A stretch of DNA of 64,000 nt from Nonomuraea thailandensis (GTDB lineage Bacteria > Actinomycetota > Actinomycetes > Streptosporangiales > Streptosporangiaceae): NCBI RefSeq assembly GCF_024172165.1, contig NZ_JAMZEB010000002.1, positions 1 to 64,000 of the forward strand, given 5' to 3'. Positions 49,444 through 58,316 of this stretch are shown in pieces; position 1 is the stretch's first letter; every line of letters starts with the position of its first letter. The position numbers and the translations under genes were made by a program. The notes beneath the pieces are model-generated. The model was not told the DNA's origin. It saw only the letters and a program-made list of their open reading frames with translations, and ran no database searches.

Positions 49444-50484
49444 TCAGCCGACGGTGATCGAGGTCCGCGCCACGCTGCCGTCCTTGCAGCGCACGGTCAC
49501 GGCGTGGGTGCCGGCCTTGGCCGCCTTCAGGCTCGGCGTCCAGGCCACGGTGGGCGTGCCGGGCAGGTTCCTGGCCGGGGTGAAGGCGGCGGAGGTGACG
49601 TCGCGCACCTGGGAGCCGCTGCAGACGGCCGTCACCTTCACCTGTGCGCCCGCGGTCGCGGTGGCGGGGGCGACGCCGACGCCCGCGTTGATCGCGGCCA
49701 GGGCGTTGCCGCCCGGAGGGGGTGTGGTGGTGGAGGTCGGCTTGGGGCTGGAGGTCGTCGAGGTGGGCTTCGGGGTGGAGGTCGTCGGGGTGGGCTTCGG
49801 GGTCGCCGTCGGCGTGCCGGTCGGCGTCGGCGCAGGCGAGGGGTTGCTCTGGCCGAAGACCACGTCCGAGCAGGAGTAGAACGCCTCGGGGCTGTCGCTG
49901 CGCTGCCAGATCGCGTAGATCAGGTGGCGGCCCTGGCGGGACGGGAGCTTGGCGGTCATCGTGTAGTAGCCCTCGGCCACCGTCGGGTTGGTCACGGTGT
50001 GGAAGGGCGTGGACTCCAGGTCCGACCACGTCAGCGGCTTGGCCGGGTCGTAGCTCTCGTCGGTGATGTACAGCTCGAAGGCGCCCTTGTGCGGGGCGGT
50101 CGCCCGGTACTTGAAGGTGTGCGTGGCGCCGCTCGCCATGGTCGTCGCCGGCCAGTCGGCGCGGGCCTGGTCGAAGCCGCGGTACTTGTCGCGGCCCGCG
50201 CTGCACAGCTTCCCGTCGGGGATGATCTGGCGGTGCCGGCCGGCGGCGTCGGCGATGTTGACCTCGTTCCAGTCGTACAGGGGCTGGGTGCCGCCGGTGG
50301 CCACGGCCTGCTTGCAGGCGGCCGACCTGGGGCTCTCCGGGCCCTCGCTGTAGCAGACCATCGTGCGGCTGGGCGGGTTGCTCATGGTGCCGTGGGCGGA
50401 GGCGGCGCCGGGGGCGACGGCGAGCACGAGCAGGGTGGGGGCGGCCAGGGTGGTGGCGATGAGCGCCTTGCGGTTGATCTGCAT
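49444..50484 (-). CDS. Secreted AA10 lytic polysaccharide monooxygenase
   Basis: 346 residues. Signal peptide ends ...GAASA, leaving His31 as mature N-terminus, the first copper-brace ligand; the second His is in ATAPHKG. Disulfide Cys and SNPPSR are typical of chitin/cellulose-active AA10. A Thr/Pro linker with TPKPTST repeats (about 210-255) leads to a C-terminal beta domain of about 80 residues, not a recognised CBM. ATG 50484 is chosen over GTG 50493 because CCAAGG is 9 nt upstream. Starts 41 nt after the histidine kinase stop, so it is probably read from the same operon. Confidence 0.92.
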   Translation of the reverse strand: MQINRKALIATTLAAPTLLVLAVAPGAASAHGTMSNPPSRTMVCYSEGPESPRSAACKQAVATGGTQPLYDWNEVNIADAAGRHRQIIPDGKLCSAGRDKYRGFDQARADWPATTMASGATHTFKYRATAPHKGAFELYITDESYDPAKPLTWSDLESTPFHTVTNPTVAEGYYTMTAKLPSRQGRHLIYAIWQRSDSPEAFYSCSDVVFGQSNPSPAPTPTGTPTATPKPTPTTSTPKPTSTTSSPKPTSTTTPPPGGNALAAINAGVGVAPATATAGAQVKVTAVCSGSQVRDVTSAAFTPARNLPGTPTVAWTPSLKAAKAGTHAVTVRCKDGSVARTSITVG

Positions 50485-50525
50485 GCAGAACACCTTGGAG
50501 CACCGATAATGCCGAAATATCGGGC

Positions 50526-51848
50526 TTAAGTGTCCTTTAAGGCTGGCTTAGACAGCTTTTCAAGCCGCAACCACACCTGCACCTGAGCCCCGCCCAGCGA
50601 CGCACGATCCAGCCGCAGCGACCCGCCGGTCGACTCGGCCAGCCGCCGCGCGATGTCCAGCCCGAGCCCGGTGGACCCGCTCCCGCTCGCGCCCCGCTCC
50701 AGCGCCGCCTCCGGGTCGGAGATGCCGGGCCCCGCGTCGGCGACCAGGACGCCGACCACGCCGCGGCCCTCGTGCAGCGTGACGCTGAACGCGGTGCCCT
50801 CCGCCGTGTGCCGGAAGACGTTCCCGAGCAGGGCGTCCACCACCGCCGTCAGCTCCCCGGCCGGTACGGGCGCCCGCACCGGAAGCGTGGCGCCGACGAG
50901 CCGCCACGGCCGCCCCTGGTCCTCGGCCAGCGCCGACCAGAACGCCAGCCGCTCGCGCAGCACCTCGGCCGCGTCGCACGACCTGCCGAACGACCTGCCG
51001 GACGACTGGCCCGCGCGTGCGGGGCGCCGGGCCGCCGAGATGATCGCGGTGACCTCGCCCTCCAGCCGGGCCAGCGCCTGCCTGCTGGGCTCCGCCTGCG
51101 GGCCGAGCTGGTCGAGGCTGAGCTTGAGCGCGGTCAGCGGCGTGCGGAGCCGGTGCGAGAGGTCGGCGGCCAGCTCCCGCTCGGCCGCCAGGAGGTGGGT
51201 GACCCGGTTGGCCATGGTGTTGAAGGCGTTGGCGGCCGCCTTGAGCTCGGGCGGCCCGTCGGGGTGGATGCGCTCGCTCAGGTCGCCGGAGCCGAGCGCG
51301 GCGGCCGCCGTGCCGAGGCGGCGCGAGGCCCGTACGACCCGCGCCCCGAGCCGGTCGCCGACCAGCACCGAGCCGAGCACGAGCACCACGGCCACCCCCG
51401 TCAGCACCGCCCAGGAGGACAGCACGCCCCGGTTCAGGTCGTCGGCGGGCACGAACACCTCGATCACCGCGCCCCGGTCGCCGTCCAGCGCCACGGGACG
51501 CAGCAGCACGTAGCCGCCGTCCAGCTCGATCGTGCTCGCCCTGGTCCGGGCGGCGGCCCCCGCCACCTGCCCGGCCGGCGCGCGCGACGTGCCGACCGTC
51601 GCGCCGCCGGTGACGTGCACGGCCAGCAGCCCGCGCCGTCCCGCCTCGGTGCGCGCCATCGCGAGCCCGAGGTCGTCGCCGCTGGTCGTCAGCGCCAGCA
51701 CCGGCACCAGCGCCGACGCCTGCCGCTCGGCGCCCGCGACGGCCCTGCTCTGCGCGGTCTCCCTGACGATCAGCGCCAGCGGCACCAGGAAGGCCAGCGC
51801 GACCATCGAGGTGACGGCGACCATCAGCACCGCGAGGGTCCGCCTCAT
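50526..51848 (-). CDS. Two-component sensor histidine kinase
   Basis: 440 residues: transmembrane helix (about 7-28), extracytoplasmic sensor of about 110 residues, second helix (about 145-165), HAMP, phospho-acceptor His in ADLSHRLRTPLTAL (about 229), N box NVFRHT, and G boxes DAGPGIS and GLGLDI. 10 nt behind the response regulator. The sensor domain is not recognised. Confidence 0.93.
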   Translation of the reverse strand: MRRTLAVLMVAVTSMVALAFLVPLALIVRETAQSRAVAGAERQASALVPVLALTTSGDDLGLAMARTEAGRRGLLAVHVTGGATVGTSRAPAGQVAGAAARTRASTIELDGGYVLLRPVALDGDRGAVIEVFVPADDLNRGVLSSWAVLTGVAVVLVLGSVLVGDRLGARVVRASRRLGTAAAALGSGDLSERIHPDGPPELKAAANAFNTMANRVTHLLAAERELAADLSHRLRTPLTALKLSLDQLGPQAEPSRQALARLEGEVTAIISAARRPARAGQSSGRSFGRSCDAAEVLRERLAFWSALAEDQGRPWRLVGATLPVRAPVPAGELTAVVDALLGNVFRHTAEGTAFSVTLHEGRGVVGVLVADAGPGISDPEAALERGASGSGSTGLGLDIARRLAESTGGSLRLDRASLGGAQVQVWLRLEKLSKPALKDT

Positions 51849-51858
51849 CGGGGGCCTC

Positions 51859-52536
51859 TCATCGGGGCGCGGACAACATGAACCCGACGCCGCGTACGGT
51901 GTGCAGGTAGCGGGGCCGGGAGGCGCTCTCGCCGAGCTTGCGGCGCAGCCACGACAGGTGCACGTCGATCGTCTGGTCGTCGCCGTAGGCCAGCCGCCAG
52001 ACCTCGGCCAGCAGCTCCTTGCGGGTGACCACCCGGTCGGCGCGGGCGGCGAGGTAGGCGAGCAGGTCGAACTCGCGCCTGGTCAGCGCCAGCGGCCCGC
52101 CGTCGAGCGCGGCCTCGCGCCGGTCCATGTCCACGACCAGGCCGCCGACCGCGATCGTGCGGGGCGCGGGCGCCGACCTGGCCCGGCGCAGCACGGCGTC
52201 CAGGCGGGCGCTGAGATGTTCGCCGGAGAACGGCTTGACCAGGTAGTCGTCGGCGCCGGCGCGCAGCAGCCTGACGATCTCGCTCTCGTCGTCGCGGGCG
52301 GTGGCCACGATGATCGGCACGTCGGAGATGCCGCGCACCATGCGCAGCGCCTCCGAGCCGTCCAGGTCGGGCAGGCCCAGATCGAGGATGACGGCGTCGG
52401 GAGGGGACTGCGAGATCTCCCGGAGCGCGTCGAGGGCGCAGCCGGCGCTGCGGACGGCGTGCTCCCGCCGGCCGAGCTCGTGAATGATCGCCGATCTGAC
52501 GAATTCGTCGTCTTCGACTACGAGAACCGTCGCCAT
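51859..52536 (-). CDS. OmpR-family response regulator
   Basis: 225 residues: receiver domain with DD at 9-10, phospho-acceptor Asp in VILDLGLPD (about 52) and Lys in VKPFSG; C-terminal winged helix (LTRREFDLLAYLA, YLHTVRGVGF). First gene of the leftward unit regulator-kinase-LPMO. Divergent from a small anchored protein. Confidence 0.95.
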   Translation of the reverse strand: MATVLVVEDDEFVRSAIIHELGRREHAVRSAGCALDALREISQSPPDAVILDLGLPDLDGSEALRMVRGISDVPIIVATARDDESEIVRLLRAGADDYLVKPFSGEHLSARLDAVLRRARSAPAPRTIAVGGLVVDMDRREAALDGGPLALTRREFDLLAYLAARADRVVTRKELLAEVWRLAYGDDQTIDVHLSWLRRKLGESASRPRYLHTVRGVGFMLSAPR

Positions 52537-52563
52537 GGGGCCCCACCGTACATAATGCGTCTC

Positions 52564-53151
52564 ATGCGTCGAGCCCTGAGATATACGGCGATCTGGTGCG
52601 GTGCCACCGCGGTCGCGGTGTCGGTCTCATGGTTCGGCGTGCGTGACGTGCTGCGGAACGAGTTCGTGGACGACGTGGACGTCGAGCCGTTCCTCGCGCA
52701 GACGATCGCGGCGGACGAGCGGGCCGCGACGCGCGCGCCCGCCACGCCGCCCTCCGCCGCGCCGGCGTCCCCCACACCGGCGTCCTCCGCGCCCGCGTCC
52801 CCCGTGCCGTCGCCTGTCACGCCGACGCCACGCGGCACACCGCAGGAGCGGCGCACCAAGGCGCCGGCGACGAAACCACCGACTGTGCCGCCGACTGTGC
52901 CGCCGACAGGGCAGCCGACCGCTCCGGCGCCCGCTCCGTCGCTCAAGGTCGTGAAGGTGAAGGGCGGGGAGGTGGCCTTCACGCTCGGCCAGGACGGCTG
53001 CCGCCTGATCTCGGCCACCCCGGTCAGCGGCTACACCGCCAAGATCGCCCGCGCCGACGGCTGGATCCGGGTGGACCTGGTCAAGGGCGAGCACGGCACG
53101 GGCGTGTTCTGCATCGGTCACGAGCGGCGCACCGACACCTGGGAGTACTGA
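52564..53151 (+). CDS. Membrane-anchored protein with Pro/Ala/Thr-rich stalk
   Basis: 195 residues: N-terminal helix (YTAIWCGATAVAVSVSWFG), a Pro/Ala/Ser/Thr stalk (about 58-125) that would span the wall, then a C-terminal domain of about 65 residues with two Cys (DGCRLIS, GVFCIGH) that may form a disulfide. CATAAT (52551-52556) 7 nt before ATG 52564 suggests a leaderless mRNA. Divergent from the two-component system, so it could be its target or sensor partner. Confidence 0.72.
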   Translation: MRRALRYTAIWCGATAVAVSVSWFGVRDVLRNEFVDDVDVEPFLAQTIAADERAATRAPATPPSAAPASPTPASSAPASPVPSPVTPTPRGTPQERRTKAPATKPPTVPPTVPPTGQPTAPAPAPSLKVVKVKGGEVAFTLGQDGCRLISATPVSGYTAKIARADGWIRVDLVKGEHGTGVFCIGHERRTDTWEY

Positions 53152-53753
53152 TGAGGAGCCGACGCTGGAGCCGGTCGAGCGGCACCCGCGACTCGCTGCT
53201 GCGCGCGGCCCGCGACGTCTTCCTGGCCAAGGGGTACGCCGACGCCACGGTCGCCGACATCGTGGAGGCGTCCGGGATCAGCGTCGGCAGCCTGTACCAC
53301 CACTACGGCGGCAAGCCCGGCCTGTTCCTGGCGCTGTGGGAGCAGTTCATGCGCGGGCAGGAGGAGCGCACCTCCCGGGCGGCGAAGTCCGTCAAGGAGG
53401 CGGGCGAGGCCGAGAAGTTCCTGGCGGGGGCCCGCGCGTACCTGGAGGGCTCGTGGGAGCAGCGCGAGGTGGCCAGGCTGTTCCTGGAGAGCGACGGGCC
53501 GGTCGAGTTCGCCACGCTGCGCAGGCAGCGCGGCTGGAACTGGATCGGCGGCAACAAGCGGCTGCTCGGCCTGGACGACTCGCGGGAGAGCCAGGTGCTG
53601 GTGGTGCTCCTGACGACCATGATGGGCGAGGCCGGCCGCGAGGTGGCGGCATGCGAGTCCGACCGCGACGCGACGGTGACGATCGACGAGGCGATCCGCC
53701 TGGTGAGGCGGCTGCTGCCTACATCTCCGGGCGTAGCGGAGCCGACTCCCTAG
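53151..53753 (+). CDS. TetR-family regulator
   Basis: 200 residues. N-terminal helix-turn-helix (ATVADIVEASGISVGSLYHHY) and an all-helical ligand domain. The TGATG junction overlaps the anchored protein gene by 1 nt, so both are translated together. Target unknown. Confidence 0.9.
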   Translation: MRSRRWSRSSGTRDSLLRAARDVFLAKGYADATVADIVEASGISVGSLYHHYGGKPGLFLALWEQFMRGQEERTSRAAKSVKEAGEAEKFLAGARAYLEGSWEQREVARLFLESDGPVEFATLRRQRGWNWIGGNKRLLGLDDSRESQVLVVLLTTMMGEAGREVAACESDRDATVTIDEAIRLVRRLLPTSPGVAEPTP

Positions 53754-53794
53754 AGACGATTCCGGCTCGCCCCGTGCCGTGACAGCGTGGCGGC

Positions 53795-54175
53795 ATGGAC
53801 GCACTCCGGACATTGCTGGGCGGGCTGTCGTTGCTCTACGCGCTGGTCTTCGCGACGTTCGCGCTGCTGCACGCCGGAGCCGGGCTCGGGCCCGTACGGG
53901 AGCCGGTGATCGTGCCGGCCGCGATCGTGGAGACGCTGTGCTGCGTGGTGCTGATCGGCGGCGGGTACGGCGCGCTGGCCCGGCGGGCGTGGGCCTGGGA
54001 CGGCCTGATCTACACGCACGCGGCGGCGCTCGGCGGCGTGCTGCTCGGGATTCTGGCGCTGGCCTTCGGCCCGGAGGCGGGCAGCGCGCTGCTCACCTGG
54101 TACCACAGCGTCATGGCGGTCGCGCTCACCGCCGGGCTGAGCGGCGCCTTCTACGTCTCCAGGGTGCGCAGGTAG
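53795..54175 (+). CDS. Small four-helix membrane protein
   Basis: 126 residues with four hydrophobic helices (first LLGGLSLLYALVFATFALL). Basic C-terminus. Lies 41 nt behind the TetR gene, possibly its target. Its 3' end overlaps the convergent DUF523 gene by 25 nt. No family recognised. Confidence 0.68.
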   Translation: MDALRTLLGGLSLLYALVFATFALLHAGAGLGPVREPVIVPAAIVETLCCVVLIGGGYGALARRAWAWDGLIYTHAAALGGVLLGILALAFGPEAGSALLTWYHSVMAVALTAGLSGAFYVSRVRR

Positions 54176-54645
54176 CCGGCGGCCTCGGGCAGCCGCTCCT
54201 CGCTGAAGACCCGGATGCCGTTCCGCTCCAGCAACGCCGTCGTGACGCCCTGCCCCGGAGCCTTGCGCCCCTGGAAGGTGCCGTCGTAGATCGCCAGGGC
54301 TCCGCACGAGGGGCTGCCCTCCTTCAGCACCGCCATCCGGATGCCGTGCGCGCGCGCCACCTCCAGCGCCCCGCGCGCCCCCGCCAGGAACTCGGCGGTC
54401 ACGTCGGCCCCGTCGGCCGCCAGCACGCGGGCTGTGCCGGCCAGCACCGCCGAGCCGCCCGCGCCCTCCTCGATCTCGGCGGCGAGCCTCGGGACCGGCA
54501 GCCCGCCCTCCACCTCGGGGCAGAACGGCACCAGCCGCCCCTCCTCGCGCCACCCCGCGAGCCAGGCGTCGGAGCTGGTCTTCGCGCCGCCGTCGTAGCG
54601 CACCTTGCGGCCCATCAGGCAGGCGCTGACGAGGATCCTCTCCAC
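54151..54645 (-). CDS. DUF523 protein
   Basis: 164 residues. Begins ERILVSACLMGRKVRYDGG with the conserved Cys, then FCPEVEGGLPVPR and LKEGSPSCG, all signatures of DUF523, whose role is unknown (Cys pattern suggests metal or Fe-S binding). GTG start 31 nt inside the 3' end of the MFS gene. TAGGAT (54653-54658) 7 nt before it indicates an own leaderless promoter within MFS coding sequence. Confidence 0.88.
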   Translation of the reverse strand: MERILVSACLMGRKVRYDGGAKTSSDAWLAGWREEGRLVPFCPEVEGGLPVPRLAAEIEEGAGGSAVLAGTARVLAADGADVTAEFLAGARGALEVARAHGIRMAVLKEGSPSCGALAIYDGTFQGRKAPGQGVTTALLERNGIRVFSEERLPEAAGYLRTLET

Positions 54646-55970
54646 GTACCCGATCCTATGAGCGCGATCGGCAGCAGCGAGACCCCGGCCAGCCCGGCGG
54701 CCACCCAGAACGTGTACGGGAACGGTTGCGCCACGCCCGCCCTGGTGAGCACCTGCAGCAGCACGGCCGCCAGCGCGACCCCGAACGGCCCGGCGAGCCG
54801 GAGCGTGATCGTGCTCAGCGTGGTCGCCGCCGGAATGGCGGCAGCCTCCAGCGTCCGGAACGCGGCCGCCATCACCGACGTGGCCACCAGCCCATGGCCG
54901 AGGCCGAGCGCGAACATCGGCACCGGCCCGCCGGCCAGCACGAACCCCGCGATGCTCGCCACCACCAGCACCACCCCCGCCGCGGCGACGCCGCGCGGCC
55001 CCCTGCTGTCGGTGAGCCTGCCGGCCAGCGGCATCGTGAGGGCCGCGCCGATGCCCATCGGCGCCAGCAGCAACCCCGCCTCCAGCGCGGTGCCGCCCGC
55101 GGCGAGCTGGCTGTGGAGCGGTACGAGCACGGTGAAGCCGAGCATCGCGGCCGAGTAGCAGGCGAGGGCGAGCACCGCCGCGCCGAACGTGCGATCGCCG
55201 AACAGCCGCAGGTCCAGCAGGGACGTGTCACGCAAAGACCGCCGGGCGAAGGCCGCCACCAGGGCCAGGCCGATCCACAGCGCCGGGTGCAGCGGCGAGG
55301 CCCCGTTGCCCACCTCCGACAGCCCGTAGATCACGGCGGCCAGGCCGGGTGAGAGCAGGGCCAGGCCGGGCACGTCGAGGCGCTGCCGCTGCCCCGCGCC
55401 GCTCTCGCGGGGCAGCAGCAGGAACGCGGCCGGCAGCGCCACCGCGCAGACCGGCACGTTCACCAGGAACAGCCACCGCCAGCCCGGGCCCTGCACGAGC
55501 AGCCCGCCGAGCGGCGGGCCGAGCACGGGCACCAGCATGGCGGGCACCGAGATCAGTCCCATCGCCCGGCCCATCCGCTCCTTGCCCGCCGCCTGGGCCA
55601 GCATCAGCTGCCCGACCGGCTGGAGCAGGCCCCCGCCCACCCCCTGCACGACGCGGAAGACGACCAGGCTCCCCAGCGACCAGGCGGCGGCGCAGAGGAG
55701 GGAGCCGGCGACGAAGAGGGCGAGCGAGGCGAGCCAGACGTTGCGCACGCCGAACCTGCCGACCGCCCAGCCGGTGACCGGGACCGTCATGGACATGGCC
55801 AGCAGGTATCCGGTGGCCGCCCACTGGACACTGGCGATCGTGGTGTGGAGGTCGCGGGCCAGGGCGCCGAGCGCGACGTTGACGATCGTGGTGTCGAGCA
55901 TCGTCATGACGACGCCGAGCAGGACGACCAGGCCGGTGGCCCCGAAGGAGGTTCGTACGGCGTATCGCAT
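54615..55970 (-). CDS. MFS drug exporter (DHA2/EmrB-like)
   Basis: 451 residues with 13-14 helices. LDTTIVNVALGALARDL (motif D1), GRFGVRN (motif A-like) and RVVQGVGGG (motif B/C region) are typical of multidrug exporters. Start at ATG 55970 because TACGGT (55978-55983) is 7 nt upstream. Divergent from a TetR repressor, the classic self-regulated efflux pair. Confidence 0.9.
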   Translation of the reverse strand: MRYAVRTSFGATGLVVLLGVVMTMLDTTIVNVALGALARDLHTTIASVQWAATGYLLAMSMTVPVTGWAVGRFGVRNVWLASLALFVAGSLLCAAAWSLGSLVVFRVVQGVGGGLLQPVGQLMLAQAAGKERMGRAMGLISVPAMLVPVLGPPLGGLLVQGPGWRWLFLVNVPVCAVALPAAFLLLPRESGAGQRQRLDVPGLALLSPGLAAVIYGLSEVGNGASPLHPALWIGLALVAAFARRSLRDTSLLDLRLFGDRTFGAAVLALACYSAAMLGFTVLVPLHSQLAAGGTALEAGLLLAPMGIGAALTMPLAGRLTDSRGPRGVAAAGVVLVVASIAGFVLAGGPVPMFALGLGHGLVATSVMAAAFRTLEAAAIPAATTLSTITLRLAGPFGVALAAVLLQVLTRAGVAQPFPYTFWVAAGLAGVSLLPIALIGSGTWRGSSSAPA

Positions 55971-55995
55971 GTCGTACACCGTAACACTTTCGTAC
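55953..55995. promoter_or_regulatory. Three TCGTAC boxes in the MFS-TetR promoter region
   Basis: TCGTAC occurs at 55953-55958, 55972-55977 and 55990-55995, spaced 19 and 18 bp. The last two flank and overlap the leftward -10 box, and the third lies just ahead of the rightward TAGAAT box. They are probable half-sites of the TetR operator. Confidence 0.55.
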
Positions 55996-56014
55996 GCTGT
56001 CTAGAATCGGTGCC

Positions 56015-56716
56015 GTGACTTCGATCTGGTCGAGACCGACCCCGCCACGCCGCCCGGTGCTGACCCGGGAGGCGATCGTCGCCACGGCCATCGCCGTGGC
56101 CGACGCCGAAGGGCTCGACGCCGTCTCGATCAGGCGCGTGGCCACCGAGCTCGACGCCCGCGCGATGACGCTGTACTCCTACATCGAGCGCAAGGAGGAC
56201 CTGCTCGCGCTGATGGCCGACGAGATCGCCGCCGAGGCGGTGGCCGAGGAGCCCCTGCCCGCCGGCTGGCGCGAGGCGCTCCTGCTGCTGGCCCGGCGCG
56301 AGCTGGAGCTGGTGCGCCGGCATCCGTGGCGGGTCGACCTGATCTCCCACCGGGTGGCCGTGGGGCCCAACGGGTTGCGGCACGTGGAGCAGAAGCTGTC
56401 GGCCTTCGACGGGCTCGGGGTCGACCGGCTGACGGCCTGGCGGTTCCTGGCGGCCTTCAACGACTACATGACCGGGTTCGTGGTCAGGCAGGCCGTGGAG
56501 CGCCGCTCGCCCAGGGAGCAGGGGGTCGACGCCGGCGAACGGGCCGCGCTGGCGGAGCCGTACATCAGGGAGCTGATCGAGGGCGGCGAGTTCCCGCGGC
56601 TGGCGCCGATGATCGAGCAGGGCGTGCAGGGGGCCGACGACAACTTCGAGCGCGGGCTCAACTGGGTGCTCGACGGGATGGAGGGCTCCATCGGGGGCGG
56701 CGGCGCCGGGCGATAG
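56015..56716 (+). CDS. TetR-family regulator of the divergent MFS exporter
   Basis: 233 residues. Helix-turn-helix VSIRRVATELDARAMTLYSYI followed by a TetR_C-like ligand domain (EPLPAGWREALLLLARREL). GTG 56015 with TAGAAT (56002-56007) 7 nt upstream, hence leaderless. Shares 44 nt of promoter DNA with the MFS gene, so reciprocal repression is expected. Confidence 0.9.
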   Translation: MTSIWSRPTPPRRPVLTREAIVATAIAVADAEGLDAVSIRRVATELDARAMTLYSYIERKEDLLALMADEIAAEAVAEEPLPAGWREALLLLARRELELVRRHPWRVDLISHRVAVGPNGLRHVEQKLSAFDGLGVDRLTAWRFLAAFNDYMTGFVVRQAVERRSPREQGVDAGERAALAEPYIRELIEGGEFPRLAPMIEQGVQGADDNFERGLNWVLDGMEGSIGGGGAGR

Positions 56717-56727
56717 CCTTACCCCCG

Positions 56728-57090
56728 ATGAACACCACCGTCTCCACGATCGTCATCTCCGGCTCGCTGCTGCTGATGCTGATGAGCCTGGTCGTCGCGA
56801 TCCGCGACCGGCCGATGGGCATGGTGCTGCTGGTCGGGTTCGCCCTGCTGGAAGTCGCCGTGCTGGTGCAGGCGGGGTTCGTGATCGCGGGGGTGGCCGG
56901 CGGGCGGGGGCCTGACGACCAGGTCACGCTGTTCGGCTACGTCGGCGGCGTGGTGCTGATCCCGCCCGCGGGCGTGTTCCTGGCGCTGGCCGAGCGCAGC
57001 AGGTGGGGGCCGGCGATCCTGGGTGTGGCCGGCTTCGCGGTCGCGGTGATGACGGGCAGGCTCCTGCAGATCTGGCAGGGCACGGCGTGA
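56728..57090 (+). CDS. Four-helix membrane protein, first of a pair
   Basis: 120 residues with about four hydrophobic helices. TAGCCT at 56714-56719 is 8 nt before ATG 56728. Translationally coupled to the next membrane protein gene by GTGA. No family recognised; actinobacteria often encode such pairs of short integral membrane proteins side by side. Confidence 0.7.
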   Translation: MNTTVSTIVISGSLLLMLMSLVVAIRDRPMGMVLLVGFALLEVAVLVQAGFVIAGVAGGRGPDDQVTLFGYVGGVVLIPPAGVFLALAERSRWGPAILGVAGFAVAVMTGRLLQIWQGTA

Positions 57091-57464
57091 CGACCGCCAT
57101 CGGCTCGGGGCCCGGCCGCGCGCTGATCGCGGTCTACGGACTGTTCTCGCTGGCCGCGGGGGCGCGGGCGGCCGTGCAGATCGCCACGAGGTTCGGCGAG
57201 GCGCCGCTGGCGTACTCGCTGTCGGCGTTCGCGGCGCTGGTCTACATCCTGCTCACGGTCGCGCTCTGGCGCGGCGCGCGCCGCCTGGCGCTGGTGGCGC
57301 TCGGCATCGAGCTGGCCGGCGTGCTGATCATCGGCACGCTCAGCCTGCTGGACCGGGCCGCCTTCCCCGACGAGACCGTGTGGTCGGCGTACGGCAGGGG
57401 TTACCTGTTCATCCCTCTCGTGCTGCCCCTCGTGGGCCTGTTCTGGCTGCGGCGCAGGCGTTAA
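57087..57464 (+). CDS. Four-helix membrane protein, second of a pair
   Basis: 125 residues with four hydrophobic helices and a WLRRRR end. The GTG overlaps the stop of the preceding gene by 4 nt. The two products probably act together in the membrane; function unknown. Confidence 0.72.
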   Translation: MTTAIGSGPGRALIAVYGLFSLAAGARAAVQIATRFGEAPLAYSLSAFAALVYILLTVALWRGARRLALVALGIELAGVLIIGTLSLLDRAAFPDETVWSAYGRGYLFIPLVLPLVGLFWLRRRR

Positions 57465-57495
57465 CGCCCGGCGTGGCGGGGCAGTGACAGACCCC

Positions 57496-58179
57496 ATGAG
57501 CACGATCGAACATTCCGAAGATGTCAGGGTCCCCGTCCGGGTGGCCTACAACCAATGGACGCAGTTCGAGAGCTTCCCCGAGTTCATGGACGGCGTGGAG
57601 TCGGTCAAGCAGCTCAGTGACACGCGTACGGCCTGGGTGGCGGAGATCGCCGGGATCAGGCGCGAGTTCGAGGCGGAGATCACCGAGCAGCACCCCGACG
57701 AGCGCATCGCCTGGCGCAGCGTCGACAAGCCGCACCAGGCGGGCGTGGTGACCTTCCACCGGCTCGACGAGGGCACCACCAGGGTCACGCTCCAGATGGA
57801 GTTCGACCCCGAGGGCCTGGTCGAGACCGCGGGCGACAAGCTGCAGCTCGTGCGCATGCGTGTGGTCGGCGACGTCAAGCGCTTCAAGACCTTCATCGAG
57901 TCGCGCGGTGACGAGACCGGCGGCTGGCGCGGCGACGTGCCGGGGCCGCACCAGCGCGAGCACGAGCAGGGCTCCACGTACGGCGACAGCGCCAGGAACG
58001 TGCCACCGGGCACGGTGGGCGGCGACTACCCGCCCGCCGGTGGTGGCGGCGCTTCGCCGGGCGGCACGCTGCCGCCTCCGGGGCCGGTGCCTCCGGGCTC
58101 CACGGGCGTTCCCGGCGCTCCTGGCGGTCCTGGAACTCCCCAGGGTCCGGGGCAGCCGCCGCCTCCTCCTGTGCTGTGA
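57496..58179 (+). CDS. SRPBCC-family (polyketide cyclase/dehydrase-like) protein with Pro/Gly tail
   Basis: 227 residues. Residues 1-145 form a START-like helix-grip domain: VPVRVAYNQWTQFESFPEFMDGVESV is split by strands typical of coenzyme-Q-binding/cyclase relatives. The last about 80 residues are Pro/Gly-rich and disordered. Related proteins are often general stress proteins. ATG 57496 gives the family-typical start STIEHSEDV. A strong terminator follows. Confidence 0.82.
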   Translation: MSTIEHSEDVRVPVRVAYNQWTQFESFPEFMDGVESVKQLSDTRTAWVAEIAGIRREFEAEITEQHPDERIAWRSVDKPHQAGVVTFHRLDEGTTRVTLQMEFDPEGLVETAGDKLQLVRMRVVGDVKRFKTFIESRGDETGGWRGDVPGPHQREHEQGSTYGDSARNVPPGTVGGDYPPAGGGGASPGGTLPPPGPVPPGSTGVPGAPGGPGTPQGPGQPPPPPVL

Positions 58180-58191
58180 GCTGCCACGAAG

Positions 58192-58218
58192 CCCCCGGAG
58201 CCCGGCTCCGGGGGTTTT
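58192..58218 (+). terminator. Intrinsic terminator behind the SRPBCC gene
   Basis: A 10-bp stem CCCCCGGAGC/GCTCCGGGGG (58192-58201 with 58205-58214) with a 3-nt loop and TTTT (58215-58218). Confidence 0.85.
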
Positions 58219-58316
58219 GTCGTGCCTGACGCTTGTCGCCAGGAATAAATGCATATTTCGGTCCTGTTAAGGTGTCATTCGTCCCATGATTTGATGAGTG
58301 GAGGACCGTTCCCGAC

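Noticed and set aside
48079..50529. An 816-codon plus-strand frame opposite DyP and LPMO
   Set aside because: It spans two well-supported genes and their gap, and its composition is that of a GC shadow.
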